A stretch of 64,000 nucleotides of DNA from Streptomyces leeuwenhoekii (GCF_001013905.1 NZ_LN831790.1:7392001-7456000); one strand, 5' to 3'; positions 47,748 to 56,623 are shown, counted from the first letter of the stretch. Notes: generated by a model from the sequence alone, not told the origin. Numbers and translations: made by a program.

Positions 47748-47800
47748 CCCGCCCGCACCGCGCCGCCGGGACCGGCCCGGACCGGCGCGGTGCGGGCGGG
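47748..47800 (-). terminator. Terminator of the GH35 gene
   Basis: CCCGCCCGCACCGCGCCG (47748-47765) and CGGCGCGGTGCGGGCGGG (47783-47800) form a perfect 18-bp stem ten bases after the GH35 stop, so the LacI gene downstream has its own promoter. Confidence 0.8.
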
Positions 47801-47809
47801 CAGCCTCAC

Positions 47810-49585
47810 TCAGGACTGCACCGGCCCCAGATCCGGTGTGTCGGTGAGCAGAACGCGGGCGTCGGTGGTGCCGTGCGTCTCCAGCAGCAGGAGTTCGTTG
47901 GCGCCCGGACGCAGCACCGGGGCGGGTACGTAGAGGGTGCGCTGCGGCCCCCGGTTCCAGTAGCGGCCCAGCGGGAAGCCGTTGATCCACGCCTGGCCCT
48001 TGGTCCAGCCGGGCAGGGCCAGAAAGGCGTCGGCGGGCTCCTCCACCCGGAACGTCCCGCGGTGGAAGGCGGGGACGGCGGACGTGGCCTGCCCGGCCGG
48101 GACGAACGGGAGCGCGCCCGCCGGGCCGTCCGGACCGTCCAGCGGCAGCGGATGGCAGTCCCAGCCCCGCAGCACGGTGTCCTCGAAGGAGACGGGGCCG
48201 AGCAGGCCCTTGGGGGTTCCGATGTGCGGCCCGTAGTTGACCCCGCCCATGTTCTCCACCAGCACCTCCAGGGTGGCGCCGGGGCGCGGGATCCGCACGG
48301 GCAGGGTCTCGTCGCGGCGTTCGCGCTCCAGTACACCGGCCGGTGCGCCGTCCACGAAGACCTGGGCACGGTCGCCGACCCCGCCCGCGAAGCGCAGCAG
48401 ACCGTCACCGGAGCGGGGCACCGAGGTGCGGTACAGCGCGAAGCCGGCACGCTGCCCGAGCGCCTGCATGGTCAGCGGGTCCTCGGCCCGCACCGGCGCC
48501 CCGAGCGCGCTCGCGTGCGGCAGCAGCGCAACCCGGCGGTCCAGTACCACCTCGGTGGGCGGGAGTTTGCGGCCGGGGGAGGGGACCGGCTCGTCGGGGA
48601 CGGGGGCGTGGCGGGCGATCACCTCCCGCAGGGCGTGGTACTTGGGACCGGGGTCGCCCCACTCGGTGAGCGGTGCGTCGTAGTCGTACGAGGTGACGGT
48701 CGGGGCGTAGGCGTGGTGGTGGTTGGCGCCGTTGGTGAAGCCGAAGTTGGTGCCGCCGTGGAACATGTACAGGTTGACGGAGGCCCCGGCGGACAGCAGC
48801 CGGTCCAGGTCGGCGGCGGCGTCGGCCGCGTCCCGCACATGGTGCGGGCCGCCCCAGTGGTCGAACCAGCCCACCCAGAACTCGGTGCACATCAGCGGGC
48901 CTTCGCTCTGGTGGGCGCGCAGCCGCGCGAGGGACCGCTCGATCCGGCTGCCGAAGGTCCCGGTGGCCAGCACGCCCGGCAGGCTGCCCGCGGCCAGGTG
49001 CGCCGGGTCGGCCTGGTCGCAGGTGAACAGCAGTTCCTCCACGCCCCGCGCGCGCAGCGCGTCGGCCAGGTGCCGCAGATACGCTGTGTCGTCGCCGTAC
49101 GCCCCGTACTCGTTCTCCACCTGGACGGCGATGACCGGCCCGCCGGAGGCGGCGAAGTGCGGCAGGAGCGGGGGCAGCAGGAGGTCGAGATAGCGGTCGA
49201 CGGCACCGGTGAAGCGGGGATCGCTGCTGCGCAGCCGGATGTCCGGGTCGGCGGTGAGCCAGGCGGGCAGCCCGCCTCCGTCCCACTCGGCGCAGATGAA
49301 GGGCCCGGGGCGCAGCAGGACGCGCAGCCCCTCATGCCCGGCGAGCCGCAGGAAGCGCGGCAGATCCAGCAGCCCGTCGAGGACGAGGGGGCCCTCGGGG
49401 TCCGGCTGGTGCAGATTCCACGGTACGTACGTCTCCACCGTGTTGAGCCCCATGAGCCGCGCCTTGCGCAGCCGGTCCGCCCATTGCTCCGGGTGGACGC
49501 GGAAGTAGTGCAGTGCCCCGGAGACGATGCGGAACGGCTCGCCGTTCAGCAGGAATCCACCGGATGTCGTGGTCAGGGCGGGCAT
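47810..49585 (-). CDS. GH35 beta-galactosidase
   Basis: This 591-residue enzyme hydrolyses terminal beta-galactosides. The N-terminal TIM barrel shows FRIVSGALHYFRVHPEQWADRL at about 18-39, RPGPFICAEWDGGGLPAWL, the acid/base Glu159 in VENEYG and the nucleophile Glu235 in CTEFWVGWFDHWG. Then comes MFHGGTNFGFTNGA. Two beta-sandwich domains form the rest, with WINGFPLGRYWNRGPQRTLYVP near the end. No signal peptide is seen, so it acts on imported oligosaccharides. ATG 49585 is chosen because the family starts just before SGGFLLNGEPFRI. It is the first gene of a LacI-controlled locus. Confidence 0.95.
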   Translation of the reverse strand: MPALTTTSGGFLLNGEPFRIVSGALHYFRVHPEQWADRLRKARLMGLNTVETYVPWNLHQPDPEGPLVLDGLLDLPRFLRLAGHEGLRVLLRPGPFICAEWDGGGLPAWLTADPDIRLRSSDPRFTGAVDRYLDLLLPPLLPHFAASGGPVIAVQVENEYGAYGDDTAYLRHLADALRARGVEELLFTCDQADPAHLAAGSLPGVLATGTFGSRIERSLARLRAHQSEGPLMCTEFWVGWFDHWGGPHHVRDAADAAADLDRLLSAGASVNLYMFHGGTNFGFTNGANHHHAYAPTVTSYDYDAPLTEWGDPGPKYHALREVIARHAPVPDEPVPSPGRKLPPTEVVLDRRVALLPHASALGAPVRAEDPLTMQALGQRAGFALYRTSVPRSGDGLLRFAGGVGDRAQVFVDGAPAGVLERERRDETLPVRIPRPGATLEVLVENMGGVNYGPHIGTPKGLLGPVSFEDTVLRGWDCHPLPLDGPDGPAGALPFVPAGQATSAVPAFHRGTFRVEEPADAFLALPGWTKGQAWINGFPLGRYWNRGPQRTLYVPAPVLRPGANELLLLETHGTTDARVLLTDTPDLGPVQS

Positions 49586-49619
49586 AGGGCGCTTCCCTTC
49601 GGATCGGTGCGTGCGGACG

Positions 49620-49670
49620 TCGTACGGACGGATCGGGCGTACGGATCGGGCGTACGGATCGGGCGGGTCA
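49620..49670. repeat. 13-bp tandem repeat upstream of the GH35 gene
   Basis: GTACGGATCGGGC is repeated twice exactly and once with a three-base insertion between about 49621 and 49664, starting some 35 bases before the GH35 start. It may lie in the leader of the GH35 transcript. Confidence 0.6.
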
Positions 49671-49845
49671 GGGGCGGTGCGGGCGGGGCGTGGCGGCGGC
49701 ACGGGCCGGCCACAGGGCGGCCGCCCGGCACAGCGCCGAGACGCCGCCCGGCAGCAGCGGTACGGCGTGGACGCCACACGGGCGGAGTCCGCGGGACGGC
49801 CCGCTGAGCGGCGGGCGGGGACGTGGGGGCGTGCGCGACGGACGT

Positions 49846-49870
49846 GTTACCGGTAACTGTTACCGGTAAC
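49846..49870. promoter_or_regulatory. Twin LacI-type operators
   Basis: GTTACCGGTAAC occurs at 49846-49857 and again at 49859-49870. Each is a perfect 12-base palindrome with central CG, the LacI-family pattern. They lie 261 bases upstream of the GH35 gene and 280 bases or more before the NCS1 permease gene on the other strand. The rest of 49586-50219 contains no supportable gene. Confidence 0.7.
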
Positions 49871-50219
49871 ACGAATGCCGTCAAGGGCCGTCGGAGGCCC
49901 GTGCCCTGAACGAGGGCGCGTCGGGCGCCGGGTGTCACGGGGACGTGCGTGCCCCTCGGGCGCGGTCAGGGCTGTCCGCCATCCACCTCGACCCGCACGG
50001 GGGCCGGGCGCCTCGCGCGGGTGCTGCGACGGGCCGGGCCTCCCTCCCGCGCGGGCCTGCAAGGCGCGGTGCGCGGGGGTCGGCCCCGGACCGACGCCGG
50101 TGCGCGTTCCGCACCGCGACCGCCGCGGGTAGCCTCCCCCGGACACCGCACCCCTCCGGACAGGCAGGCCCTGGTTCGGCGCCAACGTCTCCGTCCTGGG
50201 TCTGAGTTACGGGGCCTTC

Positions 50220-51548
50220 GTGCTCGGTTTCGGCATCTCCTTCCGGCAGGCCCTGGCCGCGGGCGCGCTCGGCATCGTCTTCTCGTTCCTGCTGTGCGGC
50301 TTCGTCGCGGTCGCCGGCAAGCGCGGCTCCGCGCCGACGATGGTGCTCAGCCGCGCGGCGTTCGGCGTGCGCGGCAACCGGCTGCCCTCGGTGGTCTCCT
50401 GGATGCTCACCGTGGGGTGGGAGACCGTGCTGTGCGCCCTCGCCACGATGGCCACCGCCACCGTCTTCTCCCGGCTCGGCTGGGGCGGCGGCACCGGTAC
50501 CAAGGCGGCCGCCCTGGCCCTGGTCTGCGCCCTGACCGTCGTCGTCGGCGTCATGGGCTTCGACCTGATCATGCGCCTGCAGACCCTGATCACCGTGGTC
50601 ACGGGCGTGCTGACCGTCGTCTACGTCGGACTGGTCGCCGACCGCGTCCACTGGGGCGTCGTGGAGGCGCTCCCCGAGGGCTCCGCACAGCGGTTCGTGG
50701 GGGCGCTGGTGTTCATGACGACCGGCTTCGGCCTTGGCTGGGTCAACGCCGCCGCGGACTACTCCCGCTATCTGCCGCGCACCGCCTCCGGGCGGGCCGT
50801 GGTCGGCTGGACCACCTTCGGCGCCTGCCTGGCCCCGCTGCTCCTGCTGGTCGCCGGACTGCTCCTGGCGGGCTCCTCCGGCGACCTGGCCGCGGCCGTC
50901 GCCGTCGACCCCGTCGGCGCGCTCGCCACCGTGCTGCCCACCTGGTTCCTGGTCCCGTTCGCCGTCGTGGCGGTGCTGGGCCTGGTCGGCGGCGCGGTCC
51001 TCGACATCTACTCGTCCGGCCTCGCACTGCTCGCCGCCGGTCTGCGGGTGCCCCGCCCCCTGGCCGCGCTCGCCGACGGCGTCCTGATGATCGCGGGCGC
51101 CTTCTACATCGTCTTCGTCGCCGACGACTTCCTCGGCCCGTTCACGGGCTTCCTGACCACACTGGGCGTCCCGATCGCCGCCTGGTGCGGGATCATGCTC
51201 GCCGACCTGGCGCTGCGCCGCCACGACTACGACGAGCGCGACCTGTACCGCCCCCGGGGCCGCTACGGCGACGTACCGCCGCTGCCCTTGCTGCTCACCC
51301 TGACCGCCACCGCGGTCGGCTGGGGCCTGGTCACCAACGAGGCCGCGCGGTGGCTGTCCTGGCAGGGCTACCTGCTCGGTCCGCTCGGCCTGGGCGGCAC
51401 CTCCGGGGCCTGGGCGTACGCCAACGCGGGCGTCCTGGCCGCCCTCGCCCTGGGTTTCCTCGGCACCCTGACGCTGGGGCGCGGGCGCGTCCGCCGGCAG
51501 GAGGGCCGGGCAGCCGGCCCGGCCGATGCCGAAGACCCGGCCGGGTGA
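50220..51548 (+). CDS. NCS1-family nucleobase permease, apparently lacking its N-terminus
   Basis: This NCS1 (cytosine/purine/allantoin) permease has about eleven visible helices and family motifs VLSRAAFGVRGNRLPSVVSW, GFGLGWVNAAADYSRYLPR and GGAVLDIYSSGLALLAAGLRVPRP. The first usable start, GTG 50220, falls inside helix 1. Codons upstream still match the family (WFGANVSVLGLSYGAFVLGFG, from about 50172), but no start codon exists before an in-frame TAG at 50130. The usual hydrophilic N-terminus of about 40 residues is missing in this frame. Either a small indel near 50165 broke the gene, or a start lies in another frame and the sequence has an error. Function as a transporter is doubtful. Confidence 0.7.
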   Translation: MLGFGISFRQALAAGALGIVFSFLLCGFVAVAGKRGSAPTMVLSRAAFGVRGNRLPSVVSWMLTVGWETVLCALATMATATVFSRLGWGGGTGTKAAALALVCALTVVVGVMGFDLIMRLQTLITVVTGVLTVVYVGLVADRVHWGVVEALPEGSAQRFVGALVFMTTGFGLGWVNAAADYSRYLPRTASGRAVVGWTTFGACLAPLLLLVAGLLLAGSSGDLAAAVAVDPVGALATVLPTWFLVPFAVVAVLGLVGGAVLDIYSSGLALLAAGLRVPRPLAALADGVLMIAGAFYIVFVADDFLGPFTGFLTTLGVPIAAWCGIMLADLALRRHDYDERDLYRPRGRYGDVPPLPLLLTLTATAVGWGLVTNEAARWLSWQGYLLGPLGLGGTSGAWAYANAGVLAALALGFLGTLTLGRGRVRRQEGRAAGPADAEDPAG

Positions 51549-51747
51549 CCGGCGTCCCGTGCGGGCGGCCTTCGGGCGCGTACGGTGCCCGCCCCGCGCG
51601 CAGGATTGCGACCGGGACCACCGGGTACGCGAGGCAGGACCGCGTCCGGACCGATCGACACCACCATCTTCCGGGCGGGCCGAACGAGCGCGCCCCGGCC
51701 GGTCTCTCCCGGGCGGGCCGCGCGACCGCCGCTATCAGGGATTCACC

Positions 51748-52149
51748 ATGGACACACCCGCGAACGACAACACCGCCACGCCCGCCCAGCGCGCGCTGGA
51801 CGCACTCGCCGAGAACACGGAGGACACCACGGCGCTGGACACGCTCGCGAGCAGCGACGTGCTCGTGCCCGTCCCCGACGACGCCGCCGACGAGGACGCC
51901 ACCAACCCGGCGATCGTGGCGCTCCCCGTCCTGGAGCAGCCGGGCGGCGGACAGGTCGTGCCCGTGTTCACCTCGGAACTGGAGATGTCCGAGCTGCTGC
52001 CGTTCGTCTCCCGCTACCGGCTGGTGCCGCTGGGCGCCCTGGCCGCTCACTGGCCCGCCGACGACCTCTCCCTGGCCATCGACGCCAGTTCGGAACACCG
52101 GCTCACCCTCACCTCCGAGGGCGTCCGCACCCTGCTGGCCCGCCCGTAA
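51748..52149 (+). CDS. SseB-like small protein
   Basis: This 133-residue acidic protein resembles the SseB N-terminal family: QRALDALAENTEDTTALDTLASSDVLVPVPDD, followed by VPVFTSELEMSELLPF. In Streptomyces such proteins are common and of unknown function. There is no signal peptide or membrane segment. ATG 51748 is the only suitable start, without a strong ribosome site. It is convergent with the amidohydrolase gene across a long hairpin. Confidence 0.8.
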   Translation: MDTPANDNTATPAQRALDALAENTEDTTALDTLASSDVLVPVPDDAADEDATNPAIVALPVLEQPGGGQVVPVFTSELEMSELLPFVSRYRLVPLGALAAHWPADDLSLAIDASSEHRLTLTSEGVRTLLARP

Positions 52150-52192
52150 GGAGGGTCGGGGCGCCGCCGCGGTGCGGCGCCCCACCGCCGTG

Positions 52193-52242
52193 ACCGGCCG
52201 GTGTCCTGTGGTCCCGACCGGCTCCACAGGACACCGGCCGGT
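52193..52242. terminator. Bidirectional terminator, 19-bp perfect stem
   Basis: ACCGGCCGGTGTCCTGTGG (52193-52211) pairs with CCACAGGACACCGGCCGGT (52224-52242), followed by TT, between convergent genes. Confidence 0.8.
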
Positions 52243-52283
52243 GTTTCACGCCGGGGCCGGGGCCGTACGCGCGCGCCCGCGTC

Positions 52284-53909
52284 TCACAGGGCCGCGTCGC
52301 GGTGGGTCGGACGGCCGTCGAGGACGGTCAGCAGCACCGGCAGCTCCGCCAGCTCGGTGGCCGGGACGGTGAGCGGGTCGTCGGCGAGGACCGTCAGATC
52401 GGCGCGGTGGCCCACGGCGATCCGGCCGGACACCCGCTCCTCGCCCGCCGCGTAGGCGGCGTTGACGGTCATGGCGCGCAGCGCCTCCAGCGCGGTGAGC
52501 GCCTGCTCGGGACCGTGCGGCGGCCGGGTCAGGTCGCGGGTCGGCCGGCGGTGGCGGGCGCCCGCCATGACGCCCAGCGGCGGGTAGGGCGCGATCGGCC
52601 AGTCGGAGCCGAGGACCACGACCGCCCCGGAGTCGTGCAGGTCGCGGCAGCGCCAGGCGCGCGCGGCGCGCTCCTCGCCCAGGCGGCGGGACCAGTTGTC
52701 GGTGTGGTCGGCGCGGGTGAAGTCGCAGCAGTGGGTGGGCTGCATGGAGGCGACGACACCGAGGTCGGCGAACCGGCGCAGGGTGTCGTCGGGGACGGTC
52801 TCGATGTGCTCGATCCGGTGACGCACCCCGCTCGGCCCGTCGGCCTGCGCCTTCTCCACGGCGTCCAGGGCATGGCGTACGGCGGCGTCACCGATCGCGT
52901 GGGTCGCCGTGGGGACCCCGGCCCGGTGGAGCGTGCCGACGACGCGCGTGTACTCCTCGGGATCGGGCCAGAAGGCGTGCGTGGACTCGCCGTGGCAGTC
53001 CGGGTGCTCCAGCCACGCTGTGCCGTTGTCGACGGTGCCGTCCATGAAGATCTTGACGCCGGCGGTCCGCCACAGCGCGCCGCCCGTCCCCTGCTGCTCG
53101 ATGAGCGCGCGCACCCCGTCCTCGCCGGTGCCGGGCTGGCACCAGGGCGCGACCCGCAGCCGCAGCGGCAACTGGCCGGCCGCGTCGAGTTCGGCGTAGA
53201 AGGCGAGGCTGTCGCCGTTCGCGTCCATGACGTGGCCGCCGGTCAGGCCCGTGGCGGCCATGGCGCGCAGGGCGGCGGCGAGCCGGTCGCGGCGCTCCTC
53301 CCGGGTGGGCTGCGGCGCCACCCGCTCCACGAGCTCGCAGGCGGCGTCCTCCAGCAGCAGGCCCGTGGGCCGGCCGTCGGCGTCGCACACCACCTCGGCG
53401 GTGGCCTGGTCGAAGGTGCGCGGCCCGTCCACCCCGGCGATGTCCAGCGCCCGCCGGCTGGCCAGCATGGAGTGCGCGTCGAACAGCAGCAACAGCGCCG
53501 GTGTCCCGTCGAGTACGGCGTCGAAGGGGGCGATCCCGACGGGACGCCCGCCGAAGACGTTGGGATCCAGACCCCAGCCGTGGAGCCACGCGCCGGGCGC
53601 CAGGTCCCGCACCGCGCGGGCCAGCGCCTCGCGCACCTGATCCAGGTCGCCGCAGCCCGACAGATCCAGGCCATGGGTCAGTTCGGCACCGGAGACGGGG
53701 TGGACGTGGCCGTCGACCAGGCCGGGCGTCACCACGGCTCCGCCCAGGTCGATCACCGTGGTCGAGGCGTCCGCGAGCGCGCGGATCTCCCGGTCGTCGC
53801 CGAGAGCGGTGATCCGTCCGTCCGCCGCGGCCAGCGCGGTCTGCGGCAGGAACGCGCCGGTGGCCGGGTCCAGCAGCCGGGCCGAGAGGAGGATGAGGGA
53901 GGTGCGCAC
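52284..53909 (-). CDS. Amidohydrolase, YtcJ/NfdA-like metal-dependent hydrolase
   Basis: This 541-residue amidohydrolase has a composite beta domain (ILLSARLLDPATGAFLPQTALAAADGRITALG), metal-binding VTPGLVDGHVHP at about 75-86, KIFMDGTVDNGTAWL (metal-ligand lysine region), THAIGDAAVRHALDAV, HRIEHIETV and VVLGSDWPIAPYPPLGVMAGA (the last catalytic Asp). The family hydrolyses C-N bonds of amides and imides such as N-substituted formamides. GTG 53909 has AAGGAG seven bases upstream. The TetR gene ends 20 bases before it on the same strand, and an NCS1 permease diverges from that TetR gene. This looks like uptake and breakdown of a nitrogenous ring or amide compound under TetR control. Confidence 0.92.
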   Translation of the reverse strand: MRTSLILLSARLLDPATGAFLPQTALAAADGRITALGDDREIRALADASTTVIDLGGAVVTPGLVDGHVHPVSGAELTHGLDLSGCGDLDQVREALARAVRDLAPGAWLHGWGLDPNVFGGRPVGIAPFDAVLDGTPALLLLFDAHSMLASRRALDIAGVDGPRTFDQATAEVVCDADGRPTGLLLEDAACELVERVAPQPTREERRDRLAAALRAMAATGLTGGHVMDANGDSLAFYAELDAAGQLPLRLRVAPWCQPGTGEDGVRALIEQQGTGGALWRTAGVKIFMDGTVDNGTAWLEHPDCHGESTHAFWPDPEEYTRVVGTLHRAGVPTATHAIGDAAVRHALDAVEKAQADGPSGVRHRIEHIETVPDDTLRRFADLGVVASMQPTHCCDFTRADHTDNWSRRLGEERAARAWRCRDLHDSGAVVVLGSDWPIAPYPPLGVMAGARHRRPTRDLTRPPHGPEQALTALEALRAMTVNAAYAAGEERVSGRIAVGHRADLTVLADDPLTVPATELAELPVLLTVLDGRPTHRDAAL

Positions 53910-53929
53910 ACGGGCTCCTTGGGGTGGGG

Positions 53930-54571
53930 TCACTTCGGGGCGGCGGCGGTCAGGGTGCCCGGCGGCAGCCCGAGTTCGCCCTCCGCGGTGGTGGCGGGCA
54001 TGAGCCGCACCTCGGGCGGGTCGTCCGCGGTGTCGGCGCTGTTGACGAGCATGCCGAGGCCGTCGAGGACGACCAGGATCCGGATGGCCGCCAGCACCGG
54101 ATCCCCGGTGCGGAACTCTCCGCATGCGACGCCGTCGCGGACGAGTCCCACCAGCCGGTCGCGCCAGGACGCCTCCTGCACGGCGACCCGCTCGCGCAGG
54201 GCGGGCCGGTAGCGGCTGAGGTGCCGGGCGTTGAGCCACAGCCGGCTGATGTCGTCGTACGCCTCGCCGGACGTCAGGGCCAGGAACCGGGCCAGATGCC
54301 GGGTCGGCGTGGTCTCGCTCCGGTCGGCCGGGAGGAGTTCGTCGAGCTCTGCCGCGGCGGCGTGGCCGAACGCCTCGGCCACCAGCTCCTCCACGGCCGG
54401 GAAGTAGTGGCTGATCAGTCCGGGCCGGACGCCGAGCTCGTCGGCGATCCGCCGCAGCGTGATGCACTCCAGTCCTTCAGCCAAAGCCACGACAGCGGCG
54501 GTCGCAACGATTTCCGCACGTCTGGCGGCTGGCGACTTGCGGATTCGCTTGTTCGGAACGCTTGACGGCAT
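53930..54571 (-). CDS. TetR-family transcriptional regulator
   Basis: This 213-residue regulator has the TetR DNA-binding domain at about 10-60 (AARRAEIVATAAVVALAEGLECITLRRIADELGVRPGLISHYFPAVEELVAEAF). An alpha-helical ligand domain of the BetI-like type follows, with RLWLNARHLSRYRPALRE. It is first in an operon with the amidohydrolase and diverges from the NCS1 permease across 69 bases, the usual layout for a local repressor. ATG 54571 is chosen because upstream residues do not belong to the family and run into the promoter. Confidence 0.93.
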   Translation of the reverse strand: MPSSVPNKRIRKSPAARRAEIVATAAVVALAEGLECITLRRIADELGVRPGLISHYFPAVEELVAEAFGHAAAAELDELLPADRSETTPTRHLARFLALTSGEAYDDISRLWLNARHLSRYRPALRERVAVQEASWRDRLVGLVRDGVACGEFRTGDPVLAAIRILVVLDGLGMLVNSADTADDPPEVRLMPATTAEGELGLPPGTLTAAAPK

Positions 54572-54578
54572 GAAATCG

Positions 54579-54607
54579 ATGCTATTGAGTGTGCGACCAA
54601 CAAGCAA
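54579..54607 (-). promoter_or_regulatory. Promoter of the tetR-amidohydrolase operon
   Basis: On the minus strand TTGCTT (54607-54602) and TAGCAT (54584-54579) are separated by 17 bases, a good sigma-70 type match, eight bases before ATG 54571. The permease leader overlaps it on the plus strand. Confidence 0.45.
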
Positions 54608-54640
54608 GCAGGTGGGTTACCAGCACCCGGAGGGGGCCCC

Positions 54641-56077
54641 ATGGCGTCCACGATTCCCGACCCGTGTCCCGGCTCCGGCGCCGCCCGCCCGGAGGAACCG
54701 CCCGCGCCGGACCGGGCGGCCCGCGTCGAGGCGCACGGCATCGACCACATTCCGGAAGAGGAACGCCACGGCCATCCGCGGCGGCTCTTCTCCGTCTGGG
54801 CGGCGGCCAACGTCAACTACCTCAGCCTCGTCATAGGCGGCGCCCTGGTCCTCATGGGCCTCACGCTCTGGCAGGCCCTCGCCGCGATCGTCGTGGGCAA
54901 CCTGTTCTGGGTGCTCACGGGGCTGCTCTCGGTCTCCGGTCCGGCCGCGGGCGCCCCGAGCGAAGTGATCACACGCGCGATGTACGGAGTCCGCGGCAAC
55001 CGCGTGAACAACGCGGTCGTCGGCTGGATGATCTCCGTCTGCTACTTCGCCCTCAACCTGGCCGCCGCGGCGACCGCCGCCTTCTCACTGGTCGAGATGG
55101 CCGGCCTCACGGCGGGCACCGGCGTCAAGACCGCCGTGGTGGTGGTCATCGCCGTCCTCACCCTGGCCATCGGCGTCTATGGCCACGGCATGATCATGAA
55201 GCTGTACCTCCCGATCACCCTAGCCCTCACCGCCGCCTTCGCCGTCGTCGCGTTCGGCGTGCTCACCCACGCCGACTTCGCCTACGCGCCGGCCGAGCCG
55301 CTCACCGGCACCGGTCTGTGGACGGTCCTCCTCGCCGGTGTCACCCTCGTGGGCGCCGGGCCGCTGTCGTACACCACCAGCGCGGACTTCTCCCGCTACC
55401 TGCCGCGCACCACGTCCGCGAAGGCGATCGTCGGCTGGACCGCCCTCGGCGGTTTCGTGCCCAGCGTCCTCGTCTGCTCCCTGGGGGCCCTCGCCGCGAC
55501 CGCCGTCGACATGACGGACCCGCAGGCCGGGCTCCAGCCGATCCTGCCGGGCTGGTTCCACCCGGTGTTCCTGCTCGCCCTGGTCCTCGGCACCATCGCC
55601 ATCAACGCCCTGACCGCCTACAGCGCGGGGCTCGCCCTCCAGGCCGTCGGCATCCGCATCCGCCGTTCCCTCAGCGTGATCGCCGACGGTGTCGCCGCCG
55701 TCTCCCTCACCCTCTACGGGCTCCTCGTCTCCGACTTCCTCGACACCGTCGGCAACGTCCTCCAACTGACCGTCGTCCTTCTCGGACCCGCCATGGCCGT
55801 GTACGCCACGGACATCGCGCTGCGCCGCAACCGCTACGACGGGCCCGCCCTGATGGACGAAACCCCCGGCAGCGCCTTCTGGTACACCGCGGGCGTCAGC
55901 CGGGCGGGCGCCCTGGCCCTCACCGGAGGCGTGAGTGCGGCGGCCCTGTGCGTCAACACGCTCTACACCGGTCCGATCGCCGGTGCCCTGGGCGGCCTCG
56001 ACCTCTCCCTCCCCGTGGGGATGGCCGTCGCCTCGGCGCTCTACGCGCTCCTCGCGCGCGTGGCCCCGGCTCACTGA
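54641..56077 (+). CDS. NCS1-family nucleobase/cytosine permease
   Basis: This 478-residue protein has about twelve hydrophobic segments. A hydrophilic N-terminus of about 60 residues with VEAHGIDHIPEEERHGHPRRLF is followed by WAAANVNYLSLVIGGALVLMG (helix 1), MYGVRGNRVNNAVVGWMISV, SYTTSADFSRYLPRTTSAKAIVGW (helix 6 region) and INALTAYSAGLALQAVGIRIRRSL. Members import cytosine, purines, hydantoins or allantoin with protons or sodium. ATG 54641 follows GGAGGG. It diverges from the tetR-amidohydrolase pair, so the amidohydrolase probably acts on its cargo. It is complete, unlike the related permease at 50220. Confidence 0.93.
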   Translation: MASTIPDPCPGSGAARPEEPPAPDRAARVEAHGIDHIPEEERHGHPRRLFSVWAAANVNYLSLVIGGALVLMGLTLWQALAAIVVGNLFWVLTGLLSVSGPAAGAPSEVITRAMYGVRGNRVNNAVVGWMISVCYFALNLAAAATAAFSLVEMAGLTAGTGVKTAVVVVIAVLTLAIGVYGHGMIMKLYLPITLALTAAFAVVAFGVLTHADFAYAPAEPLTGTGLWTVLLAGVTLVGAGPLSYTTSADFSRYLPRTTSAKAIVGWTALGGFVPSVLVCSLGALAATAVDMTDPQAGLQPILPGWFHPVFLLALVLGTIAINALTAYSAGLALQAVGIRIRRSLSVIADGVAAVSLTLYGLLVSDFLDTVGNVLQLTVVLLGPAMAVYATDIALRRNRYDGPALMDETPGSAFWYTAGVSRAGALALTGGVSAAALCVNTLYTGPIAGALGGLDLSLPVGMAVASALYALLARVAPAH

Positions 56078-56117
56078 CCGTGCGCCTCACCGGCGGCCGT
56101 CCCCGTCCGCGGTGACG

Positions 56118-56157
56118 GCGGCGCCCCCAGGAGGCCGGACCGTTCCCGGGGCGCCGC
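56118..56157. terminator. Hairpin between NCS1 permease and MarR genes
   Basis: GCGGCGCCCC (56118-56127) pairs with GGGGCGCCGC (56148-56157) between convergent genes 92 bases apart; the stem is shorter than at the other sites. Confidence 0.5.
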
Positions 56158-56169
56158 GGACGCGAGCGG

Positions 56170-56580
56170 TCAGACCGCCCCGGGCGTGTCCCGGTCGCCC
56201 AGCATGCGCTCCAGCACGGCGCGTTGCAGGGGCAGCACCTCGGCGTGCAGGGCGCGGCCCCGGTGGGTCAGGGCGACCCACACGCCACGCCGGTCCTCGA
56301 GGCAGACGGTCCGCTCCACCAGGCCGTCCTTCTCCAGCCGGGCGATCAGCCGGGACAGCGCGCTCTGGCTGAGGTGGACCCGTCCCACCAGATTCTGCAC
56401 CCGGCACTGGTCGCCCTCCCCGGGGGCGGCGGACGCGAGGATGTCCAGCACTTCGAAATCGCTCGCGCCCAGACCGTGCGGGTGCAGCACGCGGTCGATC
56501 TCGCACATCGTGCGGGCGTGCACCGCGAGGATCTCCCGCCACCGTTCCTCGAGCCCCGTACCGGCCGTCTTGGCTGCCAT
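56170..56580 (-). CDS. MarR-family transcriptional regulator
   Basis: This 136-residue winged-helix protein shows the MarR pattern: LHPHGLGASDFEVLDILASA (helices 2-3), LVGRVHLSQSALSRLIARLEKDGLVERTVCLEDRRGVWVALT (recognition helix and wing with the DxR motif), then a C-terminal dimer helix. Cysteines at CEID, QCR and VCLED might allow redox sensing, but this is untested. ATG 56580 is supported by length. A MerR gene starts upstream on the same strand, but the 43-base gap does not prove a common unit. Confidence 0.92.
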   Translation of the reverse strand: MAAKTAGTGLEERWREILAVHARTMCEIDRVLHPHGLGASDFEVLDILASAAPGEGDQCRVQNLVGRVHLSQSALSRLIARLEKDGLVERTVCLEDRRGVWVALTHRGRALHAEVLPLQRAVLERMLGDRDTPGAV

Positions 56581-56623
56581 GGATGCACGGTAACACCGCC
56601 CGGAGCCTTCTTTGAGCGTGCAT

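Noticed and set aside
49949..52372. 807-codon open frame over the NCS1 permease
   Set aside because: Another-frame shadow; the permease frame has the family motifs and hydrophobic periodicity.
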